A stretch of 64,000 nucleotides of DNA, taken from the NCBI GenBank assembly GCA_963932465.1, contig OZ010786.1, positions 593,267,038 to 593,331,037 of the forward strand. Direction: 5' to 3'. Both the position numbers and the translations under genes were made by a program. Source of the stretch: Maratus speciosus. Its lineage: Eukaryota; Arthropoda; Arachnida; Araneae; Salticidae. The notes below the pieces were generated by a model. That model did no database searches, was not told where the DNA came from, and saw nothing but the letters and a program-made list of their open reading frames with translations. Of this stretch, positions 44,419-55,126 are shown piece after piece (the first letter of the stretch is position 1; every line of letters starts with the position of its first letter).

Positions 44419-44979
44419 TACCGGGTGAGTACAAATGATGGACCTATTTAAAAAAAAAAAATCATACTTTCGAAACTACTGCACATATTACAATAAGTGA
44501 TATACGAATTTAAAGAGAAATATACCAAGTTTTTTTTTTTTTTTTTTTTTCAGTTACAAATGTTCGATGTGTGACCCTGTTGTTACACGGCATATGTCCA
44601 ATTTGTAAGACAGTTCGTTCCAAACATTTTATAGCATCACTCTGTGAATGCTTTCGAATGCTGCACAAATGTGTTCTTTGAGTTCTGGCAGCGTTTTCGG
44701 CTACATAAGCAATGTCTTTGACACTGGCAGAAGTTAGAACGCATTGTGCAGCATTCATAACCACTGACAGAGTGACGCTACAAAATGCTTGGAACGAACT
44801 GTCTTACAAATTGGACATATGCCGTGTAACAAGAGGGTCACACATCGAACATTTGTAACTCAAAAAATACTTGGGATCTTTCTTTTTAAATTCGTGTATC
44901 ACTTATTGTAATATGTGGAGTAGTTTTGAAAATATGTTTTTTTTTTTAAATTGGGTCCATCATTTTTATTCACACTGTA
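44419..44979. mobile_element. Fold-back mariner-like derivative
   Basis: TA plus CCGGGTGAGTACAAATGATG at the left is answered by CATCATTTTTATTCACACTG-TA at the right. The whole 560 bp is close to a palindrome centred near 44700. Shared arm words include CTTATTGTAATATGT, CGAATTTAAA, TTACAAATGTTCGATGTGTG and GACAGTTCGTTCCAA. Both arms encode the same transposase C-terminus in opposite directions, so the element arose by inverted joining of two 3' ends. Confidence 0.75.
44780..44850 (+). pseudogene. mariner-type transposase C-terminus (right arm)
   Basis: The frame reads WNELSYKLDICRVTRGSHIE then HL and stop (TAA). RLDVCRxTxGxHIEHL-stop is a recurrent C-terminus in mariner-like transposases of arthropods. 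An inverted copy with one residue changed (T for R) is readable on the minus strand between about 44552 and 44620. The catalytic region is absent. Confidence 0.65.
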
Positions 44980-45201
44980 TTATCTGTTGTTGAAAATTTT
45001 AATTATGTGCTTTTACCTGACATTACTTATTAGCCAAGAAGGCGAATTTGTTGTAGTGTCTATCACGGACTGAGTTGTACACGACCCGTACCCGAAACTT
45101 CTGCATAGAGTTGAGCCGAAACTCAATCCGAATTCACATAAACTCGACAAAAAAAAAAAAAACATTGTGCACACACGCCTGAAATTAAAGAAAGTCATTA
45201 G

Positions 45202-45380
45202 TACCGTAATTTTCGGTGTATAGCCCGCGGGTCAAACAATCGTGTTTCGACTCAGAAATTTTTAAAAATAAAATGTAATTTGTTAGATCACGGTAAATAT
45301 TGGTCTTCAAATACTGAATACAATTTCTGGGTCCAAATTGAATTGTTTGATCTGCGGGTTATACACCGGAAATTACGGTA
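45202..45380 (-). mobile_element. TA-flanked MITE with CCGTAATTTTCGGTGTATA ends
   Basis: It is the sister of 18640-18825 in opposite orientation. TACCGTAATTTTCGGTGTAT at the left mirrors ATACACCGGAAATTACGGTA at the right. GTCAAACAAT, CACGGTAAATATTGGTCTTC and ATTGTTTGATC are shared. Confidence 0.75.
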
Positions 45381-45674
45381 CTTATTCTTTTCATATACAA
45401 ATAAACGCATATGCAGTTATTAGCATTAAAAAATATTTTTTTTCATTTAAAAAATATTAAACCCGAACCCAAACCTAAACCTTAAAAACCTAACATGAAA
45501 CCGACCAGAAACGAATACAATGAAAGTCAACCCGACCGTTACCCGACAAGTAACACAAAACAAAGCATCAACACGATACGACATGATCCACTAATCGATC
45601 GGGTTTGGATATAATCGGGTTATCCGAACCGATCAGCACTCAAGTTTGCAGATTCAGTCCCACATAGCACTAAT

Positions 45675-45864
45675 CAGGGTTGCCAGTTTGATCTTCATTT
45701 CTATTCCGAAATTTAATGTTCATGCCAGAAATACAGAACAGTATTTTATGCTTTATTTAATCAGAGACATTGAGAAATCATATGAATTAAAAGTTTTTCT
45801 TCGGAAATTTCCAGTATGAATTTCAAATTTCGGATTAAAATTATAAGCCAAACTGGCTCCCCTG
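45675..45864. mobile_element. MITE with CAGGGTTGCCAGTTTG ends
   Basis: CAGGGTTGCCAGTTTGATC at the left mirrors CCAAACTGGCTCCCCTG at the right, with additional pairing through CCGAAATTT and AAATTTCGG. It is about 190 bp long. CAGGG ends suggest hAT, but no clear target duplication was found. Confidence 0.6.
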
Positions 45865-45954
45865 GCAGTGTTGTACAATTACCTTGTTTTTTTCTCTTAC
45901 TTAGGCACAAAGGAAACTGTCTGCCTGTAATATATATCACGTAGCGATAGTTAC

Positions 45955-46145
45955 CGTTCATGTAACTTATATTTCAGAAAGAAAATCTTTCAAATACGGT
46001 GGTTCTTGTTCTTTTTCCTTTGATTCTGTCGAAATTGCTATATTCAGATATAAAATATTCATTTGATTTTTCAATATTGAATGTTAGTTAATGATTAATG
46101 ACGGATTAGTGAATTAATGAAATGAATTAATTAATAAAAACTTTC
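45955..46145. repeat. Paralogous block A', first segment (matches 8915-9060)
   Basis: ACTTATATTTCAGAAWGAAA, TCTTT, GAAATTGCTATATT and TTTGATTTT appear in the same order as at 8930-9050. This marks the left edge of the second copy of the large duplicated region. Confidence 0.5.
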
Positions 46146-46228
46146 TCATCGAATGATTAAAAAAAGTAATATTGAAGTAACTTATAATGCGTAATTTCGC
46201 AAAATTGTACTTGCATTGTCAATGCACA

Positions 46229-46575
46229 CAGGGCTCGCACCGTCAGTGGTGGAAAATTGGCGGAGAGGCGGAGCCTATTGACACCACTAACTTTTGGTAG
46301 TATTTTTCGGCTTATCTAATAACATAATTTCCGAGTTTTTATTAAGGCGAAGTACACAATAAAAAATTAGTGGTGCCAATAGGCTCCTCCTCTGCGCCAA
46401 TTTTCCACCACTGCACCGTTCCTAAAATTTTCGCACTTTTCTACCAGTATTTTAATTAAGAATTCTTCGTGGTAGTATATTCTTTTGACATCTGTAATAG
46501 AATTATACAACTAAGATTATCGTTTTAATTTAGTGATAGCAAAGTACGAAAATTTTAGGAACGCTGCGAGCCCTG
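46229..46575. mobile_element. hAT-like MITE with CAGGGCTCGCA ends, interrupted
   Basis: CAGGGCTCGCACCG and TTCCTAAAATTTTCG form the left arm, now split by the nested MITE at 46244-46413. The right arm is intact as CGAAAATTTTAGGAACGCTG and CGAGCCCTG. It is non-coding. Confidence 0.75.
46244..46413. mobile_element. hAT-like MITE, CAGTGGTGGAAAATTGGCG family, copy 2
   Basis: CAGTGGTGGAAAATTGGCGG at the left mirrors CGCCAATTTTCCACCACTG at the right. CACCGT is present immediately on both sides as target duplication. It is inserted in the left arm of the CAGGGCTCGCA element. Confidence 0.8.
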
Positions 46576-46599
46576 CATATATATTATTGCGACCGTGCT

Positions 46600-46800
46600 T
46601 AAAAATGTATTCATACATTATTTCGATTCCGTTTAACCTAAAACAATATATGATAATAAAAGCATATCAATTGTCGAAAGATATTAAAATAAAGGAATAC
46701 ATTTGATCTTGAAATACTATTTCAGAAATATATCCACAATTTTTATGTAATGTTTTATTCATGAAAGTTTTGGATCGTTTGGCATATAGGTTTACACAAT
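46600..46800. repeat. Paralogous block A', second segment (matches 10330-10540)
   Basis: ATATGATAATAAAAG, ATATCAA, GTCGAAAGATA, TAAAATAAAGGAA, TATTTCAGAAATATATCCAC-like sequence and TTTATTCATGAAA are shared in order with the 10.4-kb region. Confidence 0.7.
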
Positions 46801-47399
46801 AACAGAAAGTATACCGAAAGATTTCTTGTCATAAAAATGATCGAGAGATAAAAATTAATGACCTTATATAATATCGTATTCATTTTTTGGCTTTATGTAA
46901 AGTAAATTTTATGAGGTATTGAGATGTGAGGAAAACATTGAATAATAAACATGCAATCTCAGAAAATTGTATATTTCTAATAAAATATTTCTTTATATAA
47001 TATAATAAAATTAAAACAAGATAAATTAAAGATATGCTTTAAGTTGCTAATAATACATTAAGTATAATAATCCAAATTCCCATAAATACTTTTTGTGTGC
47101 ATTTACTAAAAGTGTTCCACATAAAAGTTTCCTTTTACAAATGTGATAATCAAACAAGAACGAATGTGATTTAAGAGAAATAAATGATGTAAGCATTTAA
47201 ATAAATATAATTATATATGCGTTTAAAATATAAGTTTTTTTTTATTGTGTTTTTTTTGTAAACAAGATAGATTTCTTTTTGTCCTCAAATGTATTTGCTG
47301 TTTAAAATTTAAACTGTGATATATTAACCATTTACTTCATTGCAAAACACAACATTCATGTTTAAAAATTTTATGACTATTTGGATGAGCGAATGCTAA
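46801..47399. other. AT-rich sequence without recognised features
   Basis: No terminal repeats or coding signatures are visible. Confidence 0.4.
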
Positions 47400-48175
47400 A
47401 CATTTTTCTATCTCATGCATGTTAATCTCTATCACAGTGTTTAAATTAAATCTATGACCCATCATGAGTTTTCTAAAGATCTAGGGTCTTTGAATTGTGT
47501 GCGTTTTAAAAGGAGTTATATGCATCGCATCTTATATAAATTGTATACGTATCATCTGGAAAACCATTGAATTTCTGTATCTACACTGTTAGATGTTTGC
47601 AACCAAATTTCCCAACCAAAAGAACATAAAAGCGACAACTGTCGCGCTGCATACACCCACGCCTAATAATATCTATTTATGTGGAAGTATAACAGACTAT
47701 GAAGTTTGATTATATTCCGTACATTAGTTTTTGAGACATAGCAATAGCAAAAAACGTGTAAATCCTGAAAAATGCAGCATGTCGGGCCATTTACACCAAA
47801 ACATAACCAGCAACAACTTATGTTAAAGCCTAACTGAATGTTACGTTTGGTGGAAATCCGTGCATTAGATCCTGAGATAAAGCTATTGCGCAAGCCATGA
47901 AAAATAAACCTGCAGAGTGATTTACACCAAAAACTACTCAGTAACAATCTATATCCAGGTGTAGTTGAATATAAAATTTTATTGATTTCCGCACATTAGT
48001 TCTTGAGACAGATCGCCCACAAAATATCTGTCACATACAGACAGGCAGACTCACGGACAGACATTAAAAAAATCAAATCATGTTCAGGACCTTCAAAATT
48101 ATAAATCTGACGAAAACCTGCAGTCGAAAATTTTCGCGAATCCAACACTTTATTCTTGTAAAGCTAGGAGAATAT
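47400..48175. mobile_element. Minisatellite-bearing TIR element, copy 2 (diverged)
   Basis: It matches 24351-25629. It opens with TTTTTCTATCTCATGCATGT and CCATCATGAG. It has about three tandem units with AATGCAGCAT, GATTTACACC and TCCGTGCATTAG, then GATCGCCCACAAAA, a CAGACAGGCAGAC microsatellite and the decayed hairpin end CTTTATTCTTGTAAAGC. It holds fewer units than copy 1. Confidence 0.65.
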
Positions 48176-48599
48176 AAAAACAGCGAATGGGTATCAAAAT
48201 TGTCATAATTTTGATCCGATTTTTTTGTTAATAAAAATCCCGGCACATACATTGTAAATAAACAACTCCAAATAATGCTTGCACTTTATTTTATAAATAC
48301 ATATGATAAAAATTTCTAATTTATTAATTAGATAAATTTCTAAATAAACAGATATCATTTTGTAAATAATTATATAATCAAGAGTAATTTTTATCAAATT
48401 CCCAATAAAAGTTAATTGAATTATTTTTTTTAATAATTAGAATGTATTTCCAAATTGTACATTAATGTACTTAGAAGAATTAATTTAAAATGCGTGAAGC
48501 ATAAAATTTGAAAATTTTCAGTGTTCTGATTAATAAATTAATTTTTAATTTCCATGGAAAATCACTAACAATTTATCTGTTAAAATAATCTCCATTTTA

Positions 48600-48830
48600 A
48601 AATACGTAAACTTTTTTAAAAATACATTATTCGACATGTTATGCGATTTTTATATTTATAATACTTATTCAGGAATACAACTTTTTGATTAGTTGTTCAA
48701 CATTTCTAGGTTTATTGTTTCTACACCTCACTGAGCAAAAACTTAAAACTGTTGGTGAAAGCTATAAATTCAAATATAAAGTTTTGCGAGCGAATTTTAC
48801 AATCTCAATGCAGGGGTGCAAGCGCTGTTC
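48600..48830. repeat. Paralogous block A', third segment (matches 12835-13060)
   Basis: AAAAATACATTATT, TATTCAGGAATRCAA, TTTATTG, CTCACTGAGYRAAAAC, GAAAGCTATAAA and TTTGYGAGCG are shared in order. The MITE at 48811-48978 interrupts the ACAATCTCA segment here but not at 13030. Confidence 0.75.
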
Positions 48831-48978
48831 AACAAATGGCTGATTACTACTACTAAATTTTTATAGTATTTCTCACCTTATTTATTGGCACACATTTCTG
48901 AGATTTAATAAGGCGAAGAACACTACTAAAATTTAGTGGTGAAAATCAGCCATTTGTTGCGCAGCGCTTGCACCCCTG
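48811..48978. mobile_element. hairpin MITE with CAGGGGTGCAAGCGC ends
   Basis: CAGGGGTGCAAGCGCTG at the left mirrors CAGCGCTTGCACCCCTG at the right, with inner pairing through CAACAAATGGCTGATT and ACTACTAAATTT. The empty paralogue near 13030 reads ACAATCTCAGTAAAC. AAT is the only short duplication I can see next to the ends, so the superfamily is left open. Confidence 0.75.
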
Positions 48979-49192
48979 AATAAACGTAACAGGCAGTTTA
49001 CTCTTAAATTCATACTGATTCATATCTATATCAATTTTTTTGTTAATTTTTATGAACCAGTATATTTATATAGATATATTAATGCTATAAAAATTGCAAA
49101 AAGATAAAGTTAAAAATATGTTTTCAAATTTCTGGTTACTAATCTTTAATATGAGAGTAAAAAACATAATTCTAAAACAATAATTTATGCAT

Positions 49193-49607
49193 TTAACCCC
49201 TTGAGGGGTGGTGGGATATATTTTATCCCACCTACGATTAACCCTAGATCTACCGGGAATTTTATTCAAGTTTTAATAAAACGTTCTACACCAGAATTTT
49301 TATTTAAAACTATTTAACTTATTTATTTACCTTATTTTTGTCTGGTTTATATACTTAGTTTATTTTAAAGAAATTTCTGGTTTGAATGAATATTTTGTAT
49401 GTACCTGTCGGGTCCAATGGACCCGTCTGGTAGACGGAGGGTTAATGAAGTTTTACACCAGAAAAATTTTATGAAATTTTACTTTTCTAAGTTTGGTGGA
49501 AAGAAGACGTAAAATTGCTTTTCTTTATTTTGAAATAATTTTTTTCTAAATTTTCGGTGGGAATTCAGCATTACACAAACGCAATTGCTTGCCCCTCAAG
49601 GGGTTAA
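49193..49607. mobile_element. piggyBac-like MITE, TTAACCCCTTGAGGGG family, carrying a nested MITE
   Basis: The outer ends are TTAACCCCTTGAGGGGTGGT and GCCCCTCAAGGGGTTAA. The nested element at 49238-49445 splits CTACGATTAATGAAG, which is intact in the sister copy at 60405-60614. Without the insert the element is about 211 bp. Confidence 0.9.
49238..49445 (+). mobile_element. CCCTAGATCTACCGGG MITE, TTAA duplication, copy 2
   Basis: It has the same 208-bp length and nearly the same sequence as 20923-21130. It is flanked by TTAA on both sides inside another TTAA MITE. The single-TTAA empty site exists at about 60450. Confidence 0.9.
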
Positions 49608-49803
49608 CCTACAATGACGGGCATAGCCCGCGTACGATGATCGAACCAAATGTAAATTCTTCTTACCACTAAAATTTCACAGTAAATATAGGTTAATTTA
49701 ATCGTCGAAATTCCATGATTAAACAAGGCAAAAATCTCTATTAAATTTTAGTGGTAGCTATGGATTTGTCAAACCATGGAGCTGTTGAGACGTAAATCGT
49801 AAG

Positions 49804-50075
49804 CTAAGGGGTTAATGGATAAGTTTTACAAAATGAAAAATTATATAAAATATGGAATATAGATTCATACTTATTAACATATTTACTAATTTGCAATATT
49901 TTAGTTTATACTCGTATTGCAGATGTGTAACATAAGAAAAGGTCGACGTATTTATTAACAATGTGTTGTATCTCTGATTTTTCATTATTTTTCCTGTGTT
50001 ATACATCCTTCATAGAATAACATATAATTTTTTTCTTAAACAAAATAAAAAATCATGCATTTAAGGATTAAATGT
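49804..50075. repeat. 270-bp repeat shared with 30030-30300
   Basis: See the matching words listed for the first copy. Here it follows the TTAA at the end of AAGCTAAGGGGTTAA. It is absent from the paralogous position in the 13-kb block, so it is an insertion. Confidence 0.65.
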
Positions 50076-50084
50076 AGTGAATTA

Positions 50085-50665
50085 TTGCTCAAAATTTCCA
50101 GTAAACTTTTTGAAATCATTTTACAAGCATTTATGCTTAATAATAAATAACATCAAAAAATTAATATGAGATATTTTTCAAATCGTAAATGAGTATCTAT
50201 TTATAATTTAACACATTTAAATTGATCATGAGAAAGCTACATATTTATATCATTCATTAAAGAAATATTAAATTACAAGACGTATCTACTTTAAATAATA
50301 GTGTATAAACGAGAAGGAAAAGTCATACATCAAGCATAGATTATGTAATACTTTAGGACATTCACATAATAGCATTATAAAATATAAATTTTTACATAAT
50401 GATATATCTGACTAAGAAATTTATATTAAATGCACCAAAATGAATTTTACCTATAGTACATACTTATATATATTAATGTTATAAAATTATATATAAATAT
50501 ATATTTATTTACCGTAATTATACTAAAGCATTCTGTTTGACCTTATAAACGAACTACAAATGCTACATACTTCATTTTGAATCATAAACATTTCATAATA
50601 AACCTTTTTAACCTATAACACTATTCACACCAATCCGAGAATATTTATACTAGTTAGAGCCCGGA
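50085..50665. repeat. Paralogous block A', fourth segment (matches 13080-13200 and 14730-15090)
   Basis: ACTTTTTGAAATYATTTTAC, TTTATGCTTRATWATAA, AAAGAAATATTAAATTACAA and CTACAAATGCTACA are shared in order with the earlier region. No open frame is conserved. Confidence 0.7.
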
Positions 50666-51244
50666 ATGTCGGCAGTCAGGCACTCAGAATTCACCATGGA
50701 ACTATAGAAATAGAATATAATATCCTTAAAATGGTGAAGCTTCAACTGTAACCAAGTTCGCAGGAACCAATTACCGACGGTGGAAACTTCCACCGGTAAA
50801 TTAATATAGAAATTCTCCTTATTCAAACGCCTTATTAATGCAAAACTTCAGACATAAATAATGGCAGAAACAGCTTTTCAAATTTCCTGGTGGAATTTTA
50901 CTTTTGGTGGATATCAGGCCCTGCGTTTCCACCATATTGTGACAAATAGTGAAACAAACTGACTGTTTTAGCAGGCAAGCTGACTCCAGTAAAATCAAAT
51001 AGAAAATTTGATTATAGTTGTGAGAAAATATTTCCAGGAATAAGATAAAGTGTTCTACTCAATTTTACTGGTGGGAAGCCTGGCCCGGCGGTAATCAGAA
51101 ACTGCAGATCCTCTTTTTTTAAGAAAAGCAGCATTCATCTTGTGATAACCTCCTCACTTACTTTACTCGCAACTGGTAGACAGTACACTATATGTCTCCT
51201 CCTCTGTATTCATAACTCCATTGAATTCATAAACGTTTTTCAAA
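50666..51244. other. Unassigned moderately GC-richer sequence
   Basis: CATGGAACTA, then ATATCCTTAAAATGGTGAAG, then CTTCAACTGTAACC at 50697-50760 recurs at 63928-63990 near the window end. A hairpin word GGTGGAAACTTCCACC lies near 50778. No gene is supported. Confidence 0.35.
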
Positions 51245-52114
51245 TACACTGGTGTCCAAAATTAAGGACCAATCACAAAATGCTAATTTTTAAGTACGCG
51301 AATACTCAAAAGGAAATAATATAATTCTAATAATTACTATCTGTACAGCACAGCTAGTCCATATAACATCTTATTCATGTCACACATAGTCACAAGTGTC
51401 ACAGTCACTACGGTGAAACAAAAAATAGGAAATTCCATACCTCTCATTATGAGTCTCAAATGATCACTATATGTGACTCCACTGAGACGCCACTGTGACT
51501 TCTGGTTTGTGACGAGTCACCATGTGAATTTACAATGTAGATACATTGTAACTCTCATGTGACTGTCATCTGTAGACTCAATTTGAAAGTCATCGTGAAC
51601 TCTGCATTGTGATAAGTTACCAAATAATGTCATATCAAAGTCACATGATGACTTTCAGGTGACAGAGAGGCTACTTTGAAGTCACCATTGTGCTCTTTTG
51701 TGAAAAGTCACCATGTTACTATAATGTGATATTATTTGGTGACTTATCATAATGCAACGTTCATGATGACTTTGAAATTGAGTCTAGAAATGACAGTCAC
51801 ATGAGAGTCACAATGTAACTACACCGTAAAGTCACCTGGTGACTCGTCACAAAGCAGCAGTCACATTGACATCTCAGTGGAGTCACATATAGTGATCATT
51901 TGAGACTCATAATGAGACGCGTGGAATTTCCTATTTTTTGTTTCACCGTAGTGACTGTGGCACTTGTGACCATGTGTGACATGTATGCGATGCTATATGG
52001 ACCAGCTTTGCTGTAGGAATAGTAATTATTTGAATTATATTATTTCCTTTTGAGTATTCGCTTACTTTAAAATTAGCATTTTGTGACCGGTCCTTAATTT
52101 TGGACACCAGTGTA
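51245..52114. mobile_element. 870-bp near-complete palindrome, Tc1-type ends
   Basis: TA plus CACTGGTGTCCAAAATTAAG at the left mirrors CTTAATTTTGGACACCAGTG plus TA at the right. The arms pair almost to the centre at about 51680. Paired words include ATTAGCATTTTGTGA, GAGTATTCG, AAAAAATAGGAAATTCCA and CATATAGTGATCATTTGAGA. The inner 600 bp contain more than twenty GTGAC or GTCAC words. No protein is encoded. Confidence 0.85.
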
Positions 52115-52617
52115 TGTTGGAATACGCTAAAACCGATTGTACTTTTTTCCGTTTTCTCTTTTAGTTTTATTTTTTTAATTTTCATTTTAATTTTATTTTT
52201 TTAATTTTAGTTATTTGTACATTTTTTAAAATTGTTTATTTCTTTTTATTTCCCTTATTCTTTTCTTTTCTGTTATTTTTTTTTAACATTCTGTCAACAC
52301 CTTTTTCTTCTGCATGTACTCCTCTGTGATTGGTGTTTACATTTCAACTAGCGCCACCATTCGCATTCTTTGTAAGCTAACGTCTATGTCCTTACTGTTC
52401 ATTCGTGACTTTGTCCAGTTACGGACATGTGTTTACATTGGCTGATGACAGACTATTAAAAAATTTCCAGCCTGAGAAGCGTCAAGCGTGTTCTTTTCTT
52501 TTATGCAGATTCATACAAAGTATTATTATTTTATTGTGATTTAGTACCAGCTTTTCAGTATTGTATCATCTATACTTCATTTATTTTTATTTTATTATAT
52601 CCTGGTTCTGTTTTAAA
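52115..52617. other. T-rich sequence
   Basis: A run of TTTTATTTTTTTAATTTT-like tracts occupies 52150-52270. No gene or terminal repeat was identified. Confidence 0.4.
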
Positions 52618-53430
52618 GAATTCTACATCATGCAAGTATATTATCACCGTAACACCGAGTGAAACATCGATAATTAGAATTCCTATTTTTTAAAAATATA
52701 GCATACGCAAAATATATTATATTTAATAAATTAAAAGATATTATTAAGTACAATTTTCTTGTCGAGTATAATATTGAAACAATGAAATCATAAAGAGTAA
52801 TTCCGTTCTGTAAGGTGTCTTGAAGGTCTTTTTTCCGTTCTTCCGATCGATAATAAGTATTCCTATTTATAAAATATAGCATACGCAAAATATACCATAT
52901 TTAATAAATTAAAAGATATTTTTAAGTACAATTTTCTTGTCAAGTGTACTATTGAAACATTGAAATTATAAAGAACAATTCCGTTCTTTACATTGTATTT
53001 TTCATTTCGAAAAGAAATCTTATTACAAAGTACCTTTCATAATATTTCTCTTTAAAGAATATCTCATTTCTGTATAGAATAAATGTTACTTTCATGATAC
53101 AAAGGCAAATACGATTTATGAACATTCATTAATTCAGATCCATTTTCTTCACACGCATTGAAAAATATTTGCTTGTATTGGGAATTTTGCAATAAAATAT
53201 ACAGAAAATTTCTGTGGAATTCTATGGAATTGTTTGAGAAAGGGAATAATATGATTTTATTAATTATCAAAGCATTTTATTTTATTCCCTAGAGTTCTAC
53301 TTTATGCTTCAAATATTTGAAATAATTCACCTTTATTTGTACAACTACATATTCACAAAATGTTTACTGAGTATTAATTTTCTTCTGTTTTTCTTAGAAT
53401 AAACAGTGGGTTTTCTTTCGTAATTTCAGT
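52618..53430. repeat. Paralogous block A', fifth segment (matches 17150-17860)
   Basis: It follows the 17.15-17.86 kb segment in order. It contains a further internal duplication: AAAATATAGCATACGCAAAA, then TTTAATAAATTAAAAGATAT occurs at about 52693 and again at 52873. Confidence 0.75.
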
Positions 53431-53460
53431 ATTTCTAATTAAGTTCTCTGAAAACTTGTT

Positions 53461-53736
53461 TTAACCCTCCGAGCGTCTGACAAAAAGGTAAAATTGTAAT
53501 GTTGTTTTCTTTGCATTTTGTTTTAAATGCTAAGAAAATATGATCCTTTTAACATTATAAAAAAAATAATAATAATTACAAATATGAATGTAATCCTTGA
53601 GAGTATTAATCATTCTTCAATGTATTTAAAATTTATTAAATCTATAGATTTATATTATTTTAAGTATTGCTTGTATTGCTGCGAAACCCGGAGCTCAGTG
53701 AACGGAATATTACACCCCAAACACATAGAGGGTTAA
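53461..53736. mobile_element. TTAACCCTC piggyBac-like MITE
   Basis: The left end is TTAACCCTCCGAGCGTCTG and the right end is ACACATAGAGGGTTAA, with TTAA on both sides. The terminal match is short, so confidence is moderate. Confidence 0.5.
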
Positions 53737-54248
53737 TACACATGTGTATTGTTTACTTTTATATAAAAATATTGGAACAAAAAATTAAGACGTGAATAGC
53801 AAAGCCAAACATTATACAGGAAGATTTTATTTAATAAAACAATCGCAACTGTTTGATTTTAATAATTTAGCAGCTCACAGTTTTTTTACCTAAACTTAAA
53901 TCAGAACATTAATATAGCTGATTATATACCCTAATGATATACTAATTTCAAATTCTAAAAGATGTAAATAAAAACATTAAAACTAGTAAAAATATGTTTA
54001 TTTCGCCTGTTGACATGTTTCGACTCACTCCGAACCATTTTCAAAACAAATAAATAAAACTATTCTAAATTTGCACGGTCTATGAAACGCCATCATTCAG
54101 TTTTCCACGTATGCTTTTATATTACTCACGTTATTTTTTATTTTTCTTGGATGTTTATTTTATTTTTATTTTTTCATAACCACCGAGCAGCTCGATACAT
54201 AGTTTTGGTAAGTGAAATGATACTGTATCGTTACATATTGATTTTTAA

Positions 54249-55126
54249 CCGACTGAGAAAAAAGGTTATGTGTTTCACGCGTATCTGTGTATGTGAATTT
54301 CTTTATACCCTCGAAACATCCCAACGGCTGGATGAATTTTAATGAATGGGGTCTCTATCAATTCGTCTTAACGGCCCGATGATTATAGGCTAAGTTTTTT
54401 TTAATTCAAAATGGCGGCCGTAAAATACAAAATGGCGGTAGAGACGAAAAACAATTACGCACCCTATTGAGTGACATATCTTTGGATAGGTCTTTCAAAA
54501 TGAAGACGATGTTTTATTGACTATTTTACAGTCAGAACCTCCGTTAAAATATTATAAAACCTGGAAGTTTTGTAGGTAGGATCTCTAGCTTTACTGAAAC
54601 TCTAACCATCATAGACATCTATAGACCTCATCAAAACAGTGTTTATAGATAGGAACTAACAATTAAACACAACTTAAAAATCATCAATACAAGTAAATAA
54701 AAAAAATAGGTAAGTACTATAAAAAATATTTTAAGTCAATTCCTACTTAGGTCAATAAGAGAAATTTTTTCTCCCATTCTTATTTCCTCTTGAGTCGCGC
54801 GTAAAATGCCTTGATCAAGAAAAGGGCTCTCTCGGTCTTAAAATACCTTGATCAAGAAGAGGGCTCTCTCGATTATTGAAAATTAATTAATTTAATTTAA
54901 TTAATGAATTAATATTTGAAAAATACTGTATTAACATCAAGTGTCATCCACTACAAGTTAAAAAAATTTATTTGAGCTTGATTGGATGAATAATAAGTAT
55001 TTTATTAACGATTGAAAATTTGAACAAGATATGTATAGCGGGAGTGTGAGCTAATAGTAGGAATTGAAAAAAAATAGTTTCAGATTGATGAGAAATAATT
55101 AATGAGTTCGCTTTTTACGCAGTCGG
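54249..55126 (+). repeat. CCGACTG-ended dispersed repeat, copy 3, with an insert
   Basis: The ends are CCGACTGAG and GCAGTCGG beside T runs. It is the same family as 541-1083. It is about 335 bp longer because a foreign segment lies at 54733-55066. Confidence 0.75.
54733..55066. mobile_element. Nested MITE-like insert with TCAATTCCTACT ends
   Basis: TCAATTCCTACT at the left mirrors AGTAGGAATTGA at the right, and the segment is absent from copy 1 at about 1020. Its interior carries GCCTTGATCAAGAA, then GGGCTCTCTCGGT twice in tandem, words also found inside the Tc1-like MITEs. Confidence 0.6.
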
